A stretch of 46,593 bases of DNA from a virus: the IMG/VR virus record IMGVR_UViG_3300005577_000011, positions 1 to 46,593 of that record; one strand, written 5' to 3'. Under the pieces are notes generated by a model. It was not told where the DNA came from, made no database searches, and was given only the letters and a program-made list of their open reading frames with translations. A program made the position numbers and the translations under genes. Below are positions 24,923 through 31,847 of the stretch, in pieces (the first letter of the stretch is position 1; each line of letters starts with the position of its first letter).

Positions 24923-25284
24923 CACACCACATCCCTCGGCGTCACGTACTTGCACGCCTTCTCGGCCTCGAAGTAGGCCTCTCGCCACTTCGCCGCCGCC
25001 TCTTGCCACTCGGGCGATTGCTGCGTCCAATCGCCGCCGCTGACGTTGGCGAGCGTAACCCATAGCATTTCGGCGGCATCACGCATTGCGCTCAGGCTGT
25101 CGTTGGTGGTGCGTCTGTTCCATGCTGAAATCGCGCGCTCGTAGCTGTCGCATCGTGATCCCCGCACGCCGCATTGGCAGACAACCATCTTGAACTCAAA
25201 ACCGTCTAGCGGCGCCAGCTCGATGTTAGGCTTTGTGCCGCAGAACGGGCAAGGCTGCAATTCGTCAAAAGTCTGGATCTCCAT
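24922..25284 (-). CDS. Lar-like restriction-alleviation zinc-ribbon protein
   Basis: 120 aa. The N-terminal ~58 residues fit the Lar family: LQPCPFCG (Cys12, Cys15), then VVCQCG (Cys36, Cys38) and the characteristic end ERAISAWNRR. Lar of the Rac prophage lessens type I restriction by modulating the host system; the same role here is inferred. The C-terminal half is a helical extension rich in Trp/Ala. AGGAGG precedes the start. Transcribed from a good -10 (TATACT) divergent from the XRE gene. Confidence 0.75.
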   Translation of the reverse strand: MEIQTFDELQPCPFCGTKPNIELAPLDGFEFKMVVCQCGVRGSRCDSYERAISAWNRRTTNDSLSAMRDAAEMLWVTLANVSGGDWTQQSPEWQEAAAKWREAYFEAEKACKYVTPRDVV

Positions 25285-25304
25285 TCGGCCCTCCTGTTCC
25301 CGCG

Positions 25305-25310
25305 AGTATA
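25305..25310 (-). promoter_or_regulatory. -10 element for the Lar-like gene
   Basis: Minus-strand TATACT at 25310-25305, one mismatch from consensus, about 21 bases before the start and upstream of AGGAGG. The matching -35 is poor, which fits a regulated promoter. The XRE promoter and a palindrome lie immediately alongside. Confidence 0.55.
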
Positions 25311-25312
25311 TC

Positions 25313-25341
25313 TTGCTTTCCGAAAGTTTCGCGCCTAAACT
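25313..25341 (+). promoter_or_regulatory. Leaderless promoter of the XRE regulator
   Basis: TTGCTT (25313-25318), 17-base spacer, TAAACT (25336-25341), then eight bases to ATG 25350. Transcription should start at or next to the A of the ATG, and no SD exists. This resembles cI of phage lambda, whose maintenance transcript is leaderless. Confidence 0.65.
25316..25326. promoter_or_regulatory. Candidate operator CTTTCCGAAAG
   Basis: A perfect five-plus-five inverted repeat around one base, overlapping the -35 of the XRE gene and close to the -10 of the divergent Lar-like gene. Well placed for autoregulation by the XRE protein. Confidence 0.45.
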
Positions 25342-25349
25342 GCAATTTC

Positions 25350-25520
25350 ATGCGAATCGGACAAGCACTCCAAGGGTACCGCTTCAAAGCGGGCGTCAGC
25401 CAGAAAACGGCGGCGAAGGAAATCGGCATCGCCGAATCCACCCTCTGCCGCCTCGAAAACGGAACGGGCGGACTCGACATGCAGGCTTTCGTGAAGCTGC
25501 TCGTGTGGTTGTTCTCGTGA
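25350..25520 (+). CDS. XRE-family (Cro/CI-type) transcriptional regulator
   Basis: 56 aa, just one helix-turn-helix domain: ALQGYRFKAGVSQKTAAKEI, then IAESTLCRLENG, the classic XRE helix 2-turn-helix 3 pattern. Short like Cro. Starts at ATG 25350 directly behind a promoter, leaderless. Overlaps the next gene by GTGA. Probably binds the palindrome at 25316-25326 and sets the balance between its own operon and the Lar-like operon. Confidence 0.85.
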   Translation: MRIGQALQGYRFKAGVSQKTAAKEIGIAESTLCRLENGTGGLDMQAFVKLLVWLFS

Positions 25521-25828
25521 GCGAGCAGGACACACGGCGTTGCCGCCACTGTTGGCGTCCGTTCGTGGAGCACGTCGAAGAAGACGGCGACATGTTCTGT
25601 CCGCCAGTTGCGAGCGACATATACGAGCCTGACGACTCCGCTGACGCGCGCGCTCACGAGATCGTGGACGGAATGTTGATCGCCGCACGTAGCGCCGCGA
25701 AGCGCGAGACGCTGATGAACCAAACGGAGTTCAGCACGTACATGCGCGGCGCGAGCGAATGGAGCGATCTCCTGACGGCGCTCGCGGCTGCATACTTGAT
25801 GGAACGGGATACAAAGTCGGATCTTTGA
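25517..25828 (+). CDS. Zinc-ribbon small protein downstream of the XRE gene
   Basis: 103 aa from GTG 25517 (GTGA overlap). N-terminal CRHC and FCPP, about 20 residues apart, may form a zinc ribbon. The rest is helical (ARAHEIVDGMLIAARSAA, WSDLLTALAAAYLMERD). Co-transcribed with the regulator; function unknown. Confidence 0.6.
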   Translation: MSEQDTRRCRHCWRPFVEHVEEDGDMFCPPVASDIYEPDDSADARAHEIVDGMLIAARSAAKRETLMNQTEFSTYMRGASEWSDLLTALAAAYLMERDTKSDL

Positions 25829-26086
25829 ATGTTTGTGATTGCGGCGTGGCACGCGGGAGCCTATTTGACGACCTTCAGCGATTGGCGTTGGAGGTAGTGG
25901 CCGATGGCACCGGCAGTCCCTTCGGGGAGAATGCTCAACAAGTCAGCCGGTATTGAATCCGGCGCCCGTGCACGGGACAGGACACGAGGCCCTACGCAGT
26001 CGAGCGCGAGCCATCCAAGCCAACCGGCCCGCAGTCACGAACATTGAGAGCTTCGGCGGAACACCCGCCGCGAAAGGAGAATCAAA
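25829..26086. other. Intergenic stretch, 258 bases
   Basis: No convincing gene. A 22-codon frame starts at ATG 25829 directly after the previous stop. CCCGTGCACGGG, a perfect 12-base palindrome, lies near 25970, preceded by the inverted repeat GCCGG/CCGGC. No sigma70-like promoter with both elements is visible, although the downstream operon needs one. Confidence 0.4.
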
Positions 26087-26134
26087 ATGACTGTCCAGCA
26101 CCACACTCTTGAAGCGAAGGGCGGCACACCTTGA
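26087..26134 (+). CDS. 15-codon leader ORF upstream of the lipoprotein gene
   Basis: ATG 26087 has a strong AAAGGAG site. The frame stops after 15 codons with TGA overlapping the TTG start of the lipoprotein gene. The good ribosome site thus belongs to the tiny frame and the lipoprotein start may depend on re-initiation, though GAAGGG also lies before the TTG. Peptide or translational relay; undecided. Confidence 0.45.
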   Translation: MTVQHHTLEAKGGTP

Positions 26135-26532
26135 AACGAAGAATCATTCCCCTCATCGCAGTTCTCCTCCTCTCATCCTGCGGCACGATGTTCAACCCCG
26201 GCAACGTCATCCGCCGGAACAGCTACGCGGAGTTTCAGGCCGCGGCCGCCGACCTCGCCGAAGGAGGCGCCGCCTACAAGACGTCCGGCACCAACCTTCA
26301 GGCCAAGTGCCAGAGCGGCGCGATCAACAAGGATGACTGCCTGCAAATCACCGACGATGAGCGTGCCGTGCGCGTCGCCGCGCGCAAGGTCGGCGCGTTC
26401 CTCAATGCGTGGGCTGCTGCCGGTGGTCGCCGCAAAGACAAGCCGGCCGGGTACGATGATGCGGCCGAGCAACTCCGTCTCGCCCGGCAAAAGGTTATCG
26501 TCGCGGAACTTCTTTCGGAGGTGATTCAGTGA
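26131..26532 (+). CDS. Lipoprotein
   Basis: 133 aa from TTG 26131. Lipoprotein signal: KRR, hydrophobic IIPLIAVLLL, lipobox LSSC with the lipidated Cys at 17. The mature part is Ala-rich and helical with a Cys pair (AKCQSG, KDDCLQ). Phage lipoproteins can be outer-membrane spanins or superinfection-exclusion factors. This one is four genes upstream of an Acb2/Tad1-domain gene and apart from the lysis genes, so exclusion is the better guess. Confidence 0.7.
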   Translation: MKRRIIPLIAVLLLSSCGTMFNPGNVIRRNSYAEFQAAAADLAEGGAAYKTSGTNLQAKCQSGAINKDDCLQITDDERAVRVAARKVGAFLNAWAAAGGRRKDKPAGYDDAAEQLRLARQKVIVAELLSEVIQ

Positions 26533-26891
26533 CAAACGAGCAGATCGCCAAACTCGCCCACGAAGTAAACCGCGCCTACTGCGTTTCGATCGGCGATGCC
26601 TCGCGGCCTTCGTGGGAGGACGCTCCTGAATGGCAGCGAAAATCCGCCATGAACGGTGTTGCCGCGCACATCAAAGAGCCCCGGACGCCGCGTGAGTCGC
26701 ATGAATTGTGGCTCGCGGAGAAGCGCGCGGACGGATGGACCTACGGAGCGGTAAAGGATGTTTCCGCCAAAACCCATCCGTGCTTCCTGCCGTACGAGGA
26801 TCTTCCGGCAGAGCAGCGCGCCAAAGACTTCCTGCTCGCGGCCGTCGTCGAAACGTGCATCAAAATCAACCAGGAGGCGCCAACGCCATGA
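26529..26891 (+). CDS. RyR-domain protein
   Basis: 120 aa from GTG 26529 (GTGA). Almost the whole protein is a RyR (ryanodine-receptor repeat) domain: helix IAKLAHEVNRAYC, PESHELW-type core (RTPRESHELWLAEKRADGW), TYGAVKDVSAKTHP, and FLPYEDLPAEQRAKDFLLAAV. Stand-alone RyR domains occur in many phages. From memory, they have been linked to nucleotide-sensing conflict systems. Its presence in an operon with an Acb2/Tad1-domain protein makes a nucleotide-binding counter-defence role worth testing. Confidence 0.88.
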   Translation: MTNEQIAKLAHEVNRAYCVSIGDASRPSWEDAPEWQRKSAMNGVAAHIKEPRTPRESHELWLAEKRADGWTYGAVKDVSAKTHPCFLPYEDLPAEQRAKDFLLAAVVETCIKINQEAPTP

Positions 26892-27169
26892 TCGCAACCG
26901 TCGCCACACTCACCGCCGTCTTCGAGCTCGCGCGTCGCGGGCAAGAGATCATCAGGAAATTTAACGCCGCCGACAACGACGAAGCGCGACTTGAAATCGC
27001 CGGCGACGCCATCGCCTTCGTGAAGAGCGCGCGCGTCAGGCTGCAGGACGAATTCGATGGTCCGGCGATCACCGTCGAGGCCGCGCGCGAGGCCATCGCC
27101 AACATCGCGCAGGGCATGGCCGACTACGAGACGGCGTTCGACAACACGCCGGGGAAGGAGACGACATGA
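26888..27169 (+). CDS. Helical small protein between RyR and Acb2-like genes
   Basis: 93 aa; ATG 26888 overlaps the previous stop (ATGA) and AGGAGG lies 12 bases before. All-helical, Ala-rich, acidic (FELARRGQEIIRKFNAADND, SARVRLQDEFDGP). No motif. Tightly coupled on both sides, so likely part of the same functional unit. Confidence 0.7.
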   Translation: MIATVATLTAVFELARRGQEIIRKFNAADNDEARLEIAGDAIAFVKSARVRLQDEFDGPAITVEAAREAIANIAQGMADYETAFDNTPGKETT

Positions 27170-27753
27170 GCGAGAACGAACAGAACATCCGCGACATCTT
27201 CAGTTACAAGAAGCCGACCCCCGAGAAACAGGTCAAGTTCGAGGCGCTGCGCAACGCAGCGATCAACTTCGGGCTCGCCATCGACGAGCACTGCCCTCCG
27301 AGCGCCGATCGCACTGCGGCAATGCGTCAGGTCCAAGACGCGCTGATGACGGCGAATCGCGCGGTGGCCAACGACGGCGCCGGCTACTACGGAGGGTCGG
27401 GAGGGGCGCAGAGCAAGATCATGAGTCCGGCGCCCGGCGTCGGCAGCGCCGGCCCGCAAGGCTTCATCGGCGAGCCCGAGCCCGGCGCGCAGCCCACCTT
27501 CAACCAAGGCCCCTACGACAGCATCGGGGACGCGAAAGAGGTGCTGTTCGACGCGATGGAGAAAACCGGCGAGTGGATGAAAATCTACGAGAGCTTCGGA
27601 GACCCGTCGCACGAGAAGGGCAAGTTCTACATCGGGCCGACGAACTTCGCGACGTTCGGCAAGGATGCCTTCGTGCCGCCGCGGCCCAACATCCCCGCCG
27701 CAGTGGATTTCGGCCACGCCGACAACGACCCGAATCCGCCGCCGAGGCAGTAG
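27166..27753 (+). CDS. Acb2/Tad1-domain protein (predicted anti-CBASS/Thoeris nucleotide sponge)
   Basis: 195 aa. Residues ~12-70 match the Acb2/Tad1 helical-hairpin domain: FSYKKPTPEKQVKFEALR, AAINFGLAIDEHCPPSADR, AAMRQVQDALMTANRAVAN. Known members form multimers that bind and hide cyclic di- and trinucleotides (Acb2) or gcADPR-type signals (Tad1), blocking CBASS or Thoeris effectors. Unlike minimal Acb2, it has a long extension: a Gly/Pro linker (71-115) and a second ordered part (IGDAKEVLFDAMEKTGEWMK, KGKFYIGPTNFATFG). Last gene of its operon, 29 bases before a terminator. Confidence 0.82.
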   Translation: MSENEQNIRDIFSYKKPTPEKQVKFEALRNAAINFGLAIDEHCPPSADRTAAMRQVQDALMTANRAVANDGAGYYGGSGGAQSKIMSPAPGVGSAGPQGFIGEPEPGAQPTFNQGPYDSIGDAKEVLFDAMEKTGEWMKIYESFGDPSHEKGKFYIGPTNFATFGKDAFVPPRPNIPAAVDFGHADNDPNPPPRQ

Positions 27754-27781
27754 AATAGCGAGCGGGGAAAGTTCGGGGCGA

Positions 27782-27810
27782 GGGCGCCGGCGAGAGTCGG
27801 CGCCCTTTCT
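27782..27810 (+). terminator. Intrinsic terminator after the Acb2-like gene
   Basis: GGGCGCCGGC, loop GAGA, GTCGGCGCCC, then TTTCT: ten pairs with one G-U and a GNRA tetraloop, the same design as the terminator at 23276-23300. It ends four bases before the next start codon. Confidence 0.8.
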
Positions 27811-27814
27811 ATTG

Positions 27815-27985
27815 ATGGCGAACACGAAAATAACCGTCTCGATCCTTCAGCGCCACCTCGCCATGATCGACCATTGGTGCGTCACGATGCGGTTGCAACA
27901 CGGCGCGGTTATCTCGCGCTCCGCCGTCATCCGCGCGCTGCTCGACCTGCACGAACAGAAGTGCCTGAAGGGTCAACGCAAGTGA
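27815..27985 (+). CDS. Small RHH-like DNA-binding protein
   Basis: 56 aa. KITVSILQRHLAMIDHWC, then ISRSAVIRALLDLHEQ fits a ribbon-helix-helix pattern (one strand, two helices). No SD and the terminator stem ends only five bases upstream; no -10 at leaderless spacing, so how it is translated is unclear. ATG 27864 is a later start, but would remove the strand. Convergent with the minus-strand operon. Confidence 0.5.
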   Translation: MANTKITVSILQRHLAMIDHWCVTMRLQHGAVISRSAVIRALLDLHEQKCLKGQRK

Positions 27986-28049
27986 AGCGAAAGAAACCCC
28001 CACGCAGGCACTTGACAACAGATTTGATCGCAACCTGGGCAAGCGTGGC

Positions 28050-28172
28050 TCACTGCGCTTCCCGCCCGTTGAAGCAGGGAAGGCAAAGGTTGCAGCCGTC
28101 CGCCTCCATGTAGTCGTCTGCGTGGAGCTGCGCATCACAAAGCCCGCAGTGGTCCGTGTATCCGATCACCAT
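28050..28172 (-). CDS. 40-aa double-CxxC zinc-finger microprotein
   Basis: Start overlaps the upstream stop (TGATG) with GGGAGAAGG before it. Motifs CGLC and CNLCLPC, 18 residues apart, form a classic zinc knuckle or ribbon. Last gene of the recombination operon. The opposite strand also has an open 43-codon frame, which lacks such support. Confidence 0.65.
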   Translation of the reverse strand: MVIGYTDHCGLCDAQLHADDYMEADGCNLCLPCFNGREAQ

Positions 28173-28411
28173 CAGACCTTCTCCCTCGCCACGCTCAGCG
28201 CGTGCGCCTCGTTCAGCGCGTCGATCAGTTCGCGGATCTCGTCGCGCGGCGCGTAGTAGATATCATCATCGTATCGGAATCCGAGAGCGATTTCGCCGTC
28301 CTCGTTGATTCCGACGTCAACAGCTTCCTCGCCTTCGCCGACCGTGCGCACCAACCACAATTTCTTTATGGGCCGCGCGTAGCATTCCGGCCACTTCTTC
28401 AGCTTCGCCAT
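28172..28411 (-). CDS. Hypothetical acidic protein in the recombination operon
   Basis: 79 aa; basic start (MAKLKKWPECYARPIKK), then acidic beta-alpha region (EAVDVGINEDGEIALGF, DEIRELIDALNEAHAL). Lies 10 bases after rusA with a GGAGG-type site. Not recognised. Confidence 0.65.
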   Translation of the reverse strand: MAKLKKWPECYARPIKKLWLVRTVGEGEEAVDVGINEDGEIALGFRYDDDIYYAPRDEIRELIDALNEAHALSVAREKV

Positions 28412-28421
28412 TCGTTCCTCC

Positions 28422-28862
28422 TCAGAAGGGTTCTACGATGATCACCGCGCCCGGCGAGTCCAGAGCGTCGGGATCTTCGTTCACGTACACCTTTGCAGCC
28501 CGCACGTACTCAACTACGCGCGCATCGTCCTCCCAAATGCGTGCCGTGGTCAGCGCGTCCTCGGTGGACCGCAGCAGCTTCGACAGGTCCGGTGTGCCCT
28601 GTGGCCGCGTCGGAGCTCCGTCGCTGATTAGGTGGGCGTTTCTGCCGCTGCGGTAGTGGCTGCGCGGGCGGGCGAAGGTGAAGACCATCTGGACTCGGAC
28701 CGCACCGGCGATCGGGAGCCCACCGTCACGCGCTTCCACCGCTGCGTAGGTCACCGCATCGCGCCACGGCTGCACCTTCTTCGATGACTCGATCATGATG
28801 CCGTGGCCGACGTGGCGCTTCGATCCTTGCGGGGCGGGATTGCCGCGTACGACGATCCTCAT
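28422..28862 (-). CDS. rusA: RusA-family Holliday-junction resolvase
   Basis: 146 aa from ATG 28862. RusA features: N-terminal strand MRIVVRGNPAPQGSKR, basic core, PDLSKLLRSTEDALT with the catalytic-type Asp pair, and IWEDDARVV. It resolves branched intermediates before packaging. The frame is open 46 codons further upstream, but that part is Arg-rich shadow of the preceding gene, and ATG 28862 overlaps that gene's TGA (ATGA). Works with the exonuclease and ATPase of the same operon. Confidence 0.88.
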   Translation of the reverse strand: MRIVVRGNPAPQGSKRHVGHGIMIESSKKVQPWRDAVTYAAVEARDGGLPIAGAVRVQMVFTFARPRSHYRSGRNAHLISDGAPTRPQGTPDLSKLLRSTEDALTTARIWEDDARVVEYVRAAKVYVNEDPDALDSPGAVIIVEPF

Positions 28863-29002
28863 AGTGAGTTGAACTGCTGGCGGTGCCGCTTCACCGTACC
28901 AGTCCCGCCTTCCTCCCGATGGTCGCCGCCTTGGCAGGCCGAGCACACCTTCCCGAAGATAATGCTGTGCGGCGCGCAAGAGGTTGCTTCGCACTCGCAA
29001 AT
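28859..29002 (-). CDS. Cys-rich small protein, start unclear (possible frameshift)
   Basis: Frame ending ATGA-coupled to rusA, with ICECEATSCAPHSIIFGKVC SAC, a likely zinc-binding array. No ATG, GTG or TTG lies at a sensible place in this frame: only ATT at 29002. A GTG at 29046 with a good AAGGAGGGG and GTGA overlap opens the +1-related frame, which loses codon quality just where the Cys-rich frame begins, at TCAAAATTT. A -1 slip there or a sequence error would join them into a ~62-aa protein. Confidence 0.4.
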   Translation of the reverse strand: MCECEATSCAPHSIIFGKVCSACQGGDHREEGGTGTVKRHRQQFNSL

Positions 29003-29042
29003 TTTGAGGCCGCGATCCCCTCCTTGATCTCCTGCTGTCGAG

Positions 29043-29300
29043 TCACATCCCCTCCTTCGCCGCGCACAAGCGGCAGACTTCGGCATCCTTGGGCAACTCC
29101 GCGCGCTGTTTGAGCTTCGCACCGTGACGCGGCAGGAGCGATCCGCGGTTGCACGATTGGGCCAAGTAGAAATCGTTAGCGGACGGGCGCCACCGATGGA
29201 AGACGCCGCCGACGGTTCGGCGCGCGTAGCCGTCCACTTTGCACTCCGCACACAAGCCGTCTACATTCATACGAAATTCGAGAATGCGCCCGTTCATCAT
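29043..29300 (-). CDS. Zinc-finger-like small protein
   Basis: 85 aa from ATGATG at 29300 with GAGG just before. CAEC near the N-terminus, a lone Cys (AQSCNRG) and CRLC at the end form two CxxC pairs with a basic middle. Phage small proteins of this kind often bind nucleic acid; function unknown. The frame is open to 29363 but that would overlap the upstream gene. Confidence 0.6.
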   Translation of the reverse strand: MMNGRILEFRMNVDGLCAECKVDGYARRTVGGVFHRWRPSANDFYLAQSCNRGSLLPRHGAKLKQRAELPKDAEVCRLCAAKEGM

Positions 29301-29328
29301 CCGATCCTCATCTACGCGTCTTGCGCGG

Positions 29329-29553
29329 TCATCCAAGCATGCCAGGCAGCAAGCCCTTGGCAATTTTGGCCGCGCGTTCTTCCCAAAGACGCGCCTCTGT
29401 GCGGCTTTGCGAGGCGCGTTTGATTTCGGCTAGCAACTCTTCGACGCCCGGCACCTCAACCATTTTTTGCTTCAACCGCTGACGGAGCATCGCCGCAGCC
29501 CACGCTGGCGAGGTGTCCGTCTCTTCCTGATGCAGCGTGGTTTTGTAACTCAC
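29329..29553 (-). CDS. Small helical protein in the recombination operon
   Basis: 74 aa from GTG 29553 (GTGA overlap). Charged helices (AAAMLRQRLKQKMVEV, VEELLAEIKRASQSR, LWEERAAKIAKGLLPG). Not recognised. Confidence 0.6.
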   Translation of the reverse strand: MSYKTTLHQEETDTSPAWAAAMLRQRLKQKMVEVPGVEELLAEIKRASQSRTEARLWEERAAKIAKGLLPGMLG

Positions 29554-30278
29554 GCGCTCACCCCCGCCACGAGTTCTTTCCATTGGTCCCAGAAGTCGTG
29601 CGCTGGCGAGCAGCGTATTGCCGCGAATACCCCTCCGTCACCGTGCGAGCCAGCCCATTCGTTGAAGATCGCGCGCACACTGACTGAGCGGTCCGGATTG
29701 CCATGCTCCGCGACGAACTCCGCGACCCTTGGCGCATGGAACGCAACGACCTTCGCCTTCCTGGTCGCCTCGTCTTCCTCGGGCTCGGTGGTCCGGCCGC
29801 TTGAAGTGCCGACCTTCGCGGCAGCCTCAAGCACCTTGTCCGAGTTGAGCATGCCCTGTTTGGAGCCCAGGAGCCACGAGAAGCGCACGAAATGCCAGAA
29901 GGGGTCAGCGGTCGCGACCCGTTCCGCGGCCTCTACGACGCTCTCCAGGAGATACGTGCGACCGTCGTTCTTGCGCTTCCACGTGCGGTACGGGCTGACG
30001 AAGTTGCCGATCGCCCGAACTTTGGGCAGTTTCGGCCGCACACGGTCAGCCATCGCGTTCCACCGCTCGACGGCGCGCGCGAGCTCGGGCGGGATCTTCG
30101 GCATGGCCACGGACGCCTTGAACAGCGTCTCGGTCACTTCCAGTTCGCCGTGAGGGTGCGCATTCGTGGCGCGGGCCAGCATCGCCTTGACGCCCTTCTC
30201 GTCGCCACACTGGTCGACGATCGTCGGGAAGTCCGTCGCGAAGGGGATCGCGGAGTGCAGGATGCAGAAGAAGGTCAT
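29550..30278 (-). CDS. Unknown protein, 242 aa, recombination/replication operon
   Basis: ATG 30278 overlaps the upstream stop (ATGA). Mixed helical, with conserved-looking aromatic segments (FVSPYRTWKRKNDGRTY, DPFWHFVRFSWLLGSK, NEWAGSHGDGGVFAAI). No Walker or nuclease motif found. By position between the ATPase and RusA genes it may be a replication or recombination accessory. Confidence 0.65.
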   Translation of the reverse strand: MTFFCILHSAIPFATDFPTIVDQCGDEKGVKAMLARATNAHPHGELEVTETLFKASVAMPKIPPELARAVERWNAMADRVRPKLPKVRAIGNFVSPYRTWKRKNDGRTYLLESVVEAAERVATADPFWHFVRFSWLLGSKQGMLNSDKVLEAAAKVGTSSGRTTEPEEDEATRKAKVVAFHAPRVAEFVAEHGNPDRSVSVRAIFNEWAGSHGDGGVFAAIRCSPAHDFWDQWKELVAGVSA

Positions 30279-30547
30279 CGGCAGTTCTCGCACCACGCGC
30301 TCTCGCTGGTATTGGTGGTGAGTCGCCCGCACCGCGAGAAGTTCCGGCATTTGCCCGCACGTGGCGCCGGAAGGATCGCGTCCTCGTTGTAGATAGCGGG
30401 CGTGGCGGTGTCGGGGAACGCCACGACGACCATATCAGGATACTTTCGTTGACGCCCGATGAAGATTCCGACGTGCGCACCGGGCGGACGCTTTGCGGCG
30501 ACTCTTTCAGATAACTGCACGTAATCACCGAACTGGTAGTTGATCAT
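30275..30547 (-). CDS. Small protein with SH3-like start and C-terminal zinc ribbon
   Basis: 90 aa. N-terminal FGDYVQLSERVAAKRPPG, then VGIFIGRQRKYPDMVVVAF resembles a KOW/SH3-like barrel. The C-terminus has CRNFSRCGR and WCENC, a likely zinc site. ATGA overlaps at both ends. Unknown role. Confidence 0.6.
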   Translation of the reverse strand: MINYQFGDYVQLSERVAAKRPPGAHVGIFIGRQRKYPDMVVVAFPDTATPAIYNEDAILPAPRAGKCRNFSRCGRLTTNTSESAWCENCR

Positions 30548-31566
30548 TTCGCCAACTCCCGCAGCCTGTCATCCCGCGCCCCAACCAGCTTGTCGAGCAG
30601 CGCGCCCTGTTCGGCGCTCACCAGTTCGGTGATGAGCTGGCTGCATGCGTCGTACGCCTGATTGACCTTCTCGGCGGTCGCCTTGGTGCTGATGCGACCG
30701 ACCGCCACGTCAACGCGCTCCACGAGCGTCTTGTCCGTTGGCGGCGGCGGCGACTGGCGCGGCGGCTTGCCTGCCGATCCACCCTTAGCCCATTCGGCCA
30801 TCAGACGGCCATGCTCTTCGCTGAGCGGCTTCCCCTCCGTTGCGGAAAACATCTTTTTGAACTGCTCGGGGAGCTTGCGCATTAGCTTCTCGCCGACGTT
30901 CTCCGGATTCCACGTCGGCACACCGTTCGCCCCCGGCATCAGCAGAGCGCACACCGTAGCCTCGTACACGAACGGCTTGCCAGCAATCGGCATGAAGCCC
31001 ATCTGAATGACTTCCGTTTTGTCGCCCTTCTTCACCGGCTTGGACTGCTCGTCGGCGCGGAAACAGAGGATAAAGACCGCCTCGGTTCCGAAGGCCAGCA
31101 TGCCGCGGAGGAGTTGCTTGCGTGCGGCCTTCGGTTTCGTCCACGCGAGCATCTTCACCCGCTCTTGCTTCTGCCAGTCGTCACCGCCGAGGCGCCGCAT
31201 TTCGGTTTCTTGGAATTCGATCATTCCGCCTTCGCCGTCGTGTTCGTGGCTCAGGCTATCCACGATGACGATACGCGCGCCTTTGCCCTTGACGGCATGC
31301 GTGATGGCGGCGAGGTAGTCGAGCGAGCCATGAGGCGGTGGAAGCGGTGTGTAGTCGTAGTCAAAGAGATCCGCGTAGTGGAGCCCGCGGCCGGATTCCG
31401 TGTCGATGAAGTTGATGCGCCCGTCGACGACGGACTGGATTCCCTTCGCCAGGAGAAGCGCGGAGAACGTCTTGCCGCCCCCCGATGGCCCGAACAGTCC
31501 GACCCACAGTGGGCGCGGCCCCGGCTCGGCATGGACGGTGGTGAAGGTGCGATCGGGGAGTTTCAT
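30544..31566 (-). CDS. RecA-like ATPase (Sak4-type recombination protein)
   Basis: 340 aa from ATG 31566 (ATGA overlap). Walker A GPSGGGKT (Lys32), a DTE motif (IDTESGRG) and Walker B IVIVDSL (Asp103). Phage ATPases of this AAA_24/Sak4 class load single-strand-annealing or recombination factors onto DNA and usually travel with an exonuclease, as here. The last ~80 residues are a helical tail after a Pro-rich linker. The frame is open 47 codons upstream but that overlaps the previous gene. Confidence 0.8.
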   Translation of the reverse strand: MKLPDRTFTTVHAEPGPRPLWVGLFGPSGGGKTFSALLLAKGIQSVVDGRINFIDTESGRGLHYADLFDYDYTPLPPPHGSLDYLAAITHAVKGKGARIVIVDSLSHEHDGEGGMIEFQETEMRRLGGDDWQKQERVKMLAWTKPKAARKQLLRGMLAFGTEAVFILCFRADEQSKPVKKGDKTEVIQMGFMPIAGKPFVYEATVCALLMPGANGVPTWNPENVGEKLMRKLPEQFKKMFSATEGKPLSEEHGRLMAEWAKGGSAGKPPRQSPPPPTDKTLVERVDVAVGRISTKATAEKVNQAYDACSQLITELVSAEQGALLDKLVGARDDRLRELAK

Positions 31567-31847
31567 GGCTTGGTCTCCGCGCCCGAATCGAACTCTATCC
31601 ACTCGCCGAGTTCCGTATAGCCGAGCACGACGCGGCGGGCCGATCCGTTGGGCATGCACAGATCCAAAGTGAATCCCCCCTCGATCACTTGGCTCCCGTC
31701 CAGACAATCGATGAGACCAGCGGATACGATCGTCGCGCCATTCATGAAGGCGAATTCGCCGCCATTGATCGGTGCTGTGCGTAAGTGGTGCGCACGCTCC
31801 GCGGCAAGGCGTTCCATCTCATAGTCGTCGTATGTGCGCTCGCTCAC
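31563..31847 (-). CDS. Hypothetical protein between exonuclease and ATPase genes
   Basis: 94 aa from GTG 31847 (GTGA overlap). Helical acidic start (YDDYEMERLAAERAHH), then beta-rich part (GGFTLDLCMPNGSARRVV, LGEWIEFDSG). Not recognised. Confidence 0.65.
   Translation of the reverse strand: MSERTYDDYEMERLAAERAHHLRTAPINGGEFAFMNGATIVSAGLIDCLDGSQVIEGGFTLDLCMPNGSARRVVLGYTELGEWIEFDSGAETKP

Noticed and set aside
27982-28113. 43-codon plus-strand frame after the RHH-like gene (GTGA overlap)
   Set aside because: It overlaps the minus-strand double-CxxC microprotein, which has better coupling and ribosome-site evidence.
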